Below are positions 63,913 to 64,000 of a stretch of DNA of 64,000 nucleotides, piece after piece. Every line of letters begins with the position of its first letter. Positions within the stretch are counted from its first letter, which is position 1. The DNA is from Thermospira aquatica (lineage in GTDB: Bacteria > Spirochaetota > Brevinematia > Brevinematales > Thermospiraceae): assembly GCF_023525255.1 (NCBI RefSeq), contig NZ_CP073355.1, forward strand, positions 496,001 to 560,000, written 5' to 3'. A program made the translations under genes and the position numbers. Under the pieces are notes generated by a model. The model saw nothing but the letters and a program-made list of their open reading frames with translations. It ran no database searches and was not told the DNA's origin.

Positions 63913-64000
63913 CCATTCCACACTAGGCAAATGGGCCGAGGAAGAGGCTGTCCGTTATCTCAAAAGTCAGGGCGTAGAAATTCTCGCCCAAAATTATCGA
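63896..64000 (+). CDS. yraN: YraN/UPF0102 family protein, N-terminal part
   Basis: 35 codons are in the window and the gene continues past it. The visible start LGKWAEEEAVRYLKSQGVEILAQNYR matches the family pattern G-x-x-x-E-x-x-A-x-x-x-L followed by G-x-x-I-L-x-x-N-Y-R. YraN proteins resemble Holliday-junction/archaeal resolvase-type nucleases; the exact role is unsettled. It starts inside the end of the HD-GYP gene, so is likely coupled. Proximity to the FlhB-like gene matches an arrangement common in other bacteria (rnhB, ylqH, yraN). Confidence 0.85.
   Translation, partial: MLPSVNHSTLGKWAEEEAVRYLKSQGVEILAQNYR

Overview
The window reads as a chromosomal segment of a diderm, probably motile bacterium. 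TonB/ExbD, lipoproteins with clear lipoboxes and several signal-peptide beta-barrel candidates point to an outer membrane. A FapA-like protein, a sigma-54 factor and a FlhB C-terminal-domain protein point to a flagellated lineage. The overall protein character looks most like a deep-branching spirochete (Brevinematales-like). That placement is an impression from the translated proteins, not a database result. Genes are tightly packed, often with 4-base ATGA overlaps, strong AGGAGG-type ribosome sites and many sigma-70-like promoters (TTGnnn, 16-18 bases, TATnnT).

Layout. 1-4085 (minus): a sigma-54 activator, a FapA-like protein and RpoN. 4277-6973 (plus): pyruvate phosphate dikinase. 7029-7698: gene-poor, with a cluster of short repeats. 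7699-15281 (plus): a lipoprotein/beta-barrel pair, panB, a DUF4130 protein, a Spy-like periplasmic protein, a thioredoxin-like/ExbD/TonB operon, a PhaR-N protein and a GNAT protein. 15265-19384 (minus): UvrD helicase, a flippase and a small beta-barrel protein. 19385-20224: a dense array of a 20-bp repeat. 20225-26776 (minus): gyrA, a HAD phosphatase, pheS, pheT. 27001-29334 (plus): mtaB and two exported proteins. 29352-32741 (minus): an oxidoreductase, trpB and a double cyclic-nucleotide-binding protein. 32854-43926 (minus): tRNA-Thr, rpmG, tRNA-Trp, secE, nusG, rplKAJL, rpoBC. 44078-45448 (minus): a REC-PAS-histidine kinase. 45795-47541 (plus): an ATPase-fold protein and a CapA protein. 47531-50187 (minus): icd and purB. 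50646-53941 (plus): two tandem beta-barrel genes, the first split by a decayed insertion sequence. 53980-59330 (minus): a five-gene, archaeal-style split glutamate synthase. 59982-61181 (minus): a glycosyltransferase. 61445-64000 (plus): YlqG-like, FlhB-C-like, HD-GYP and the start of yraN.

How the genes work together. The expression core (rpoBC, secE-nusG-L11-L1-L10-L12, two tRNAs, pheST, gyrA, mtaB) is conventional. Central metabolism is represented by ppdK, icd, purB, panB, trpB and the split glutamate synthase, whose iron-sulfur and flavin subunits could feed electrons from NAD(P)H or ferredoxin. Signalling genes include two cyclic-nucleotide domains, an HD-GYP protein with a damaged HD motif, and a soluble sensor kinase.

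The least explained features are the two clusters of the degenerate 20-bp repeat (consensus about GCTMTTMCCYTRTYRCAGTG). In the second cluster five consecutive copies start exactly 36 bases apart, and the last of them is inverted. The insertion sequence at 50997-53067 is defined to the base, because removing it with one copy of its 4-bp target duplication restores an open beta-barrel gene.
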